This document shows, one piece after another, positions 16,984 to 20,161 of a DNA stretch of 20,161 bases. Location: positions 1 through 20,161 of the forward strand of contig JAANSK020288379.1 in assembly GCA_011763485.2 (NCBI GenBank). Direction: 5' to 3'. This stretch comes from Isoetes engelmannii. Taxonomy: Eukaryota > Streptophyta > Lycopodiopsida > Isoetales > Isoetaceae. The translations under genes and the position numbers were made by a program. The notes below the pieces were generated by a model that was not told the DNA's origin, did no database searches, and was given only the letters and a program-made list of their open reading frames with translations. Numbering within the stretch: position 1 is the stretch's first letter; each line of letters starts with the position of its first letter.

Positions 16984-17278
16984 TGCAGCAGCAGTCTATG
17001 ACTGCCGGATGCTACAAGGCTATCATGCTCATGATCACAAAACAAGAAGAGGAGGAACAAATATGGACAAATAATGAGGGAAACGTGAGGCTCTCCAAAT
17101 TTGAGATAAAACCTGAGTACATCTGAAGAGGCTCTGGTCTAATATAGTGTAGACTGCTAATCTGAGCCCTACAGGCTACATCTAGTTAAATCTAGATCCT
17201 ACACCTAAGCATGCCAAGTGTCTGTCTGCCACCACAGACACCTAACATGTGCATATGTTAACCACGCAGTAGTTAACA
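16984..17278 (-). repeat. Probable copia-type LTR (3' LTR of a second element)
   Basis: On the minus strand this 295-bp block starts TGTTAACTACTGCGTGGTTA and ends ..GACTGCTGCTGCA, giving TG..CA ends. A purine tract lies directly upstream, as for a 3' LTR. A CTATATTAG TATA-like box lies at about 17139-17147. The internal region would extend to the right of 17290. I see no second copy of this LTR before 20161, and no pol domain next to the tract, so the element may be non-autonomous or heavily deleted. The left edge could instead be one of the other CA dinucleotides within 20 bases. Confidence 0.55.
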
Positions 17279-17292
17279 CTCCCCCCACCAAA
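17279..17292 (-). other. Polypurine tract of the second LTR element
   Basis: Minus-strand TTTGGTGGGGGGAG abuts the LTR start TGTTAAC, the same arrangement as the GAAGGGGGAG tract of the first element. Confidence 0.55.
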
Positions 17293-17864
17293 CAACACTA
17301 GGTGAGGGAAGGGAACATAACACTACCTCTCCTTAAAACTTTGTAGCACAAAAATATGTACAGGCTTTTATAGAACAAGTCTGCCATGTACAACATGGTG
17401 CTAAAAATTTAGGAGAATAAACAATGGTAATGGTTGGGTTTTGTCGCCGAAAAAATCTTCATGAAAGTGTCGATGACAAATAGGGGCCAAAAGATATGAA
17501 CTGCATATATATCTCACTCGGGTGGTTGCAGCTCAGGAAAAGATGTTAAAAGGGGCTTATTAAGAACGGGCACAAAATCGAAATAATAAAGCATCCACCA
17601 AATCTGACAATAAAACGTTTTGATAGGTCCAGGTGTTGTTGTTTTAGTATAATCTCATATTGTTGTTCTTGCGCGCCTAGTGGAGAGGTTACAAGAAAAC
17701 AATCAGATCTAATGGGCTCTCGAAGTTTTCTATTCCACATACAGTGCATGCAAGTCAAACAAAAATCGAACGATATAAAGTGAATGGATCAAAATGAATT
17801 AAAACCAATCAGTGGTCCAAAATGCGCACAAACTATCCTCTAAAATCGAATTGGCTTTCGTATC
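17293..17864. other. Presumed internal region or spacer, no gene seen
   Basis: If the LTR call is right this is the 3' internal part of that element, but no RNase H end or other pol motif is visible. The short minus frame 17546-17758 has no recognisable content. Confidence 0.35.
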
Positions 17865-17880
17865 TTTTTTTTTTTTCATC

Positions 17881-18110
17881 GTGCTAGTGGTCTAGTGGTT
17901 AGACCTTAAGGTTGGGGTGTACCCCTCCAGGGTTTAAAACCCACTGGCTACCATCAGGTGGTAAGTGGATGAGTGCAAGTCTCATCGTGTGTAGTGTATG
18001 CTGAGAATGACGTGGGTGAGTACGAGTCTCATCATGTGTGTCTGAGAATGTGTCATCTAATCATCATAGGTCCCAGAAGGGATGTTGCCAAAGTGGTATG
18101 ACGTTAAACT
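17881..18110 (+). mobile_element. tRNA-derived SINE
   Basis: Two RNA polymerase III internal promoter boxes are present at proper spacing: box A TGGTCTAGTGG (17888-17898) and box B GGTTTAAAACC (17931-17941), inside a tRNA-like head GTGCTAGTGGTCTAGTGGTT. The body contains an internal ~40-bp duplication (17965-18009 and 18013-18050; shared GTGG.TGAGT, AGTCTCATC, CTGAGAATG). A T12 run (17865-17876) precedes the head. The 3' end is uncertain: no poly(A), and ACTACTACTAACT at about 18108-18120 may be its tail. It is not a functional tRNA; no complete cloverleaf is formed. Confidence 0.7.
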
Positions 18111-18285
18111 ACTACTAACTATTATATATAGAACAAACACATGCTTAAATAGCACCACTATCCACCCATTTACTAGAAGTAATATTTTTTAATATGACTA
18201 CCTGCTCCTTTGACAGCTTGCTAATAAGAGATGGTCTTTTGGTCTGGGTGGTACTTGAAAACCATTCCATGATGTTGTTCCATAA

Positions 18286-18438
18286 GGGACGCTTCACATG
18301 CAAACTTCTTCACTGTTCACATGTGCAAAGTTTGAGACAGACGGCAGACGTTCAACCATTCCTGGACTAAACTACTGGAGCAATTTAAAAACGGCAAGTC
18401 GGACGGCAAACCGATGATGCCCACATGTGGGGCGTCCC
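18286..18438. mobile_element. Tourist-like (PIF/Harbinger) MITE, 153 bp
   Basis: Terminal inverted repeats GGGACGCTTCACATG (18286-18300) and its counterpart at 18424-18438 match at 13 of 15 positions. Both sides are flanked by TAA (18283-18285 and 18439-18441). A 3-bp TWA target duplication is the hallmark of PIF/Harbinger elements. The interior has no coding capacity and repeats short words (CACATG, GACGGCA), as subterminal repeats often do. Such elements are moved by a transposase supplied elsewhere. Confidence 0.75.
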
Positions 18439-18441
18439 TAA

Positions 18442-20161
18442 GCACTAATCTTGCATTTTGCATTGGCTCCTTTTAATGCTACAAGAGCATCTAGTGCAAG
18501 AAAGTAATAACTGGGGATATGGGAAAGAAAGAAAATTTGTCTTCTCAATGTAAACTCTGATGAAGTAGATCTTCATAAGGCTTCCTTGGTTGATTGATCT
18601 ATATCTCAATGACATTACTACATCTTGCTTTCCTCATCTCATTTTCATGTCAACACTAATTCAAGGAGATACTGATGTCTTGTTCCTAAGTAATCAACAA
18701 TGTCGAAAAATAATTTCAATATCCCACCTGCTCTAGTAACTTAGTCTACGGGTCTTTTTCCAGTTTTATTGCATTAGAAGATTTTGTAAAAAATATTTCC
18801 CTTACTTCCACTTATAAATTATATCAGCACAAAGGACATACGACTCCGACTGAGACATAAGCTGATTTCCAACGATTTTCAACTGTGCTCTTGCGCAAGC
18901 TAATTTGTGATAAAGAAGCTAGGATGCTCAAACAAATGCAAAAAATATGAAAAAAAAAATACCTAGATCTAGGAAAAGAGAACCAACTGACCAATCATTT
19001 ATGTTTCTTACTAACTCCACCATAAAAATCCAATGTCTCTTCAAAATACAGAATTATATTTCTTAGACTAGGCATGGGGCAAAGCATAACCATTCTTCTC
19101 TGAACCACAGGCTGATTCGGCACTACAGAAACTGCCTTGTAGCTTGCAGGCTTACCTATTAGACAATTTAAACTTTTACCTAGAAGATATTATTAGCGAT
19201 GCACTTGGTCTTAGAATTAAAAGAATAATCGATCCTTGCAATCAATACCCTTGGGTTGTGTAGACAATTCCGTTTGCTGCCCAGACACTTCGATGGCTAG
19301 CAAAGGACACCATTGAAACCATTAAGGAGACCACCTCAATCCGAACGTACCGCATTAACAGACTAACTCCTCCTCTACTAATAGAAAAGAATAGCCAATA
19401 TTAATGCGGGACAACTGAAGAATACGACCCCTGCATAAATGGGACGATCTTCACCGCACATTAGAAAATCCAACAGCATTAATCCTCCATACAAGCAGAA
19501 AGAAAAATGATGCACCGGAAACAAGAATCTTTGGAGTGGAAGAATGAGTTGCTCCCCGTCTGTCGATGCTTGTAGTTGAGGGAAAGAAAATGACAAAACT
19601 CGAAAAACAAACACACGTCCAGCAAAATTACAATGAAGACATCCATTGGATGTGCCACAAAACTATCTAGGATATTCACATGTTTCGTTTGTAAAATCAT
19701 ACATGTATTATTCTAAGGAAAGAGAATTTGTAACCGTGTTGTTTGCCAAACAACTATCTGCAACGCTAGTTTTACACAACCATCTGCAATGCACCAAACA
19801 AGCACTTGGTTAGAAAATTGAACTAGATGCTTGCCAATTGCTTGTGCTCATAGTCTAAGATGATTTAAATTAATAAAGGGCAAAAGAAATATCGATCTTT
19901 TCTATTAGTAGACAACCAAGTTATGTATGTATCAAATCTTTTAGACCATTAGACATAAAATCTTTTAGACGATTGGACATAAGAATACAATAAAAACGAC
20001 ATACCATAAAAGGTTTCCGGTGAAGAAGGTATCCAGACGATACAGTCAATGGCAAGTCAGGCAATGGCAAATCGAACGTCAACAAGACTCAAGATAAAGG
20101 GAACAAGAGGTCAAGAACTAATACTGGAGATAATCAAGATCATTCACAGAAGGCACGATGG
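18442..20161. other. AT-rich spacer without recognisable gene
   Basis: No conserved frame, RNA gene or transposon end was recognised apart from short repeats near the right end. Minus-strand frames at 19378-19700 overlap each other in different phases and show no domain. Confidence 0.45.
19934..19981. repeat. 24-bp tandem duplication
   Basis: AAATCTTTTAGACCATTAGA.. (19934-19957) is followed directly by a copy with two changes (19958-19981). Further right, GTCAATGGCAAGTCAGGCAATGGCAAATC (about 20045-20073) shows a similar short internal repeat. Confidence 0.85.

Noticed and set aside
14455-16990. Target-site duplication of the LINE
   Set aside because: Bases left of the poly(T) (..TAGGTTTGGATGG) have no convincing match to the right of 16983; the true 5' end is probably outside the window.
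17881-17950. Functional tRNA gene
   Set aside because: Pol III boxes are present but box B is mutated (GGTTTAAAACC) and no full cloverleaf with an acceptor stem can be drawn; a SINE head is the better reading.

Overview
The window looks like repeat-rich nuclear DNA of a flowering plant. The signs are a Ty1/copia element primed by initiator-methionine tRNA, a plant L1-type LINE with a zf-RVT zinc domain, a tRNA-derived SINE, a Tourist-like MITE, AT-rich gene-poor spacers, and a DUF3444 (plant J-domain protein) fragment. I cannot name the genus. I see no rRNA, no functional tRNA gene, no CRISPR array and no bacterial or organellar gene cluster.

Left part (1-7.7 kb). Two foldback structures (30-129, 607-676) share a loop-proximal motif. 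They lie around a diverged repeat (about 366-600) that recurs at 7530-7745. A complete but dead Ty1/copia retrotransposon (1556-6204, minus strand) follows. It has two ~225-bp LTRs, PBS and PPT, and gag-protease-integrase-RT-RNase H in canonical copia order, but broken by frameshifts and stops; the RT box reads YVND instead of YVDD. Its target site is nearly reconstructed by a paralogous empty sequence at 560-606. Beyond it lie a (TTACC)n tail and a 331-bp tandem duplication.

Middle (8.4-14.5 kb). This is the most gene-like part. There are minus-strand coding blocks ending in a UBZ4-like C2HC zinc finger (8729-9397) and a plus-strand three-exon model with compatible splice phases (9731-10298). 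A minus-strand zinc ribbon + DUF3444 fragment lies between two perfect 26-bp direct repeats. Several decayed coding-like stretches (11.2-12.5 kb, 14.2-14.5 kb) flank a GC-richer block with short tandem repeats (13.48-14.03 kb).

Right part (14.5-20.2 kb). A minus-strand LINE 3' half (14481-16983) runs from its poly(A) tail up to a sharp edge inside the RT domain. There it abuts a probable copia-type LTR with adjoining PPT (16984-17290). This suggests the LTR element inserted into the LINE, with the rest of both beyond the window. A SINE (17881-18110), a MITE with TAA target duplications (18286-18438) and otherwise featureless spacer finish the window.

The parts do not form one pathway. The window is a nest of insertions with a few captured or decaying host-gene pieces. 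I found no convincing new defence, metabolic or mobile system; the best leads are the repeat-flanked DUF3444 insert, the unidentified three-exon gene and the foldback pair.
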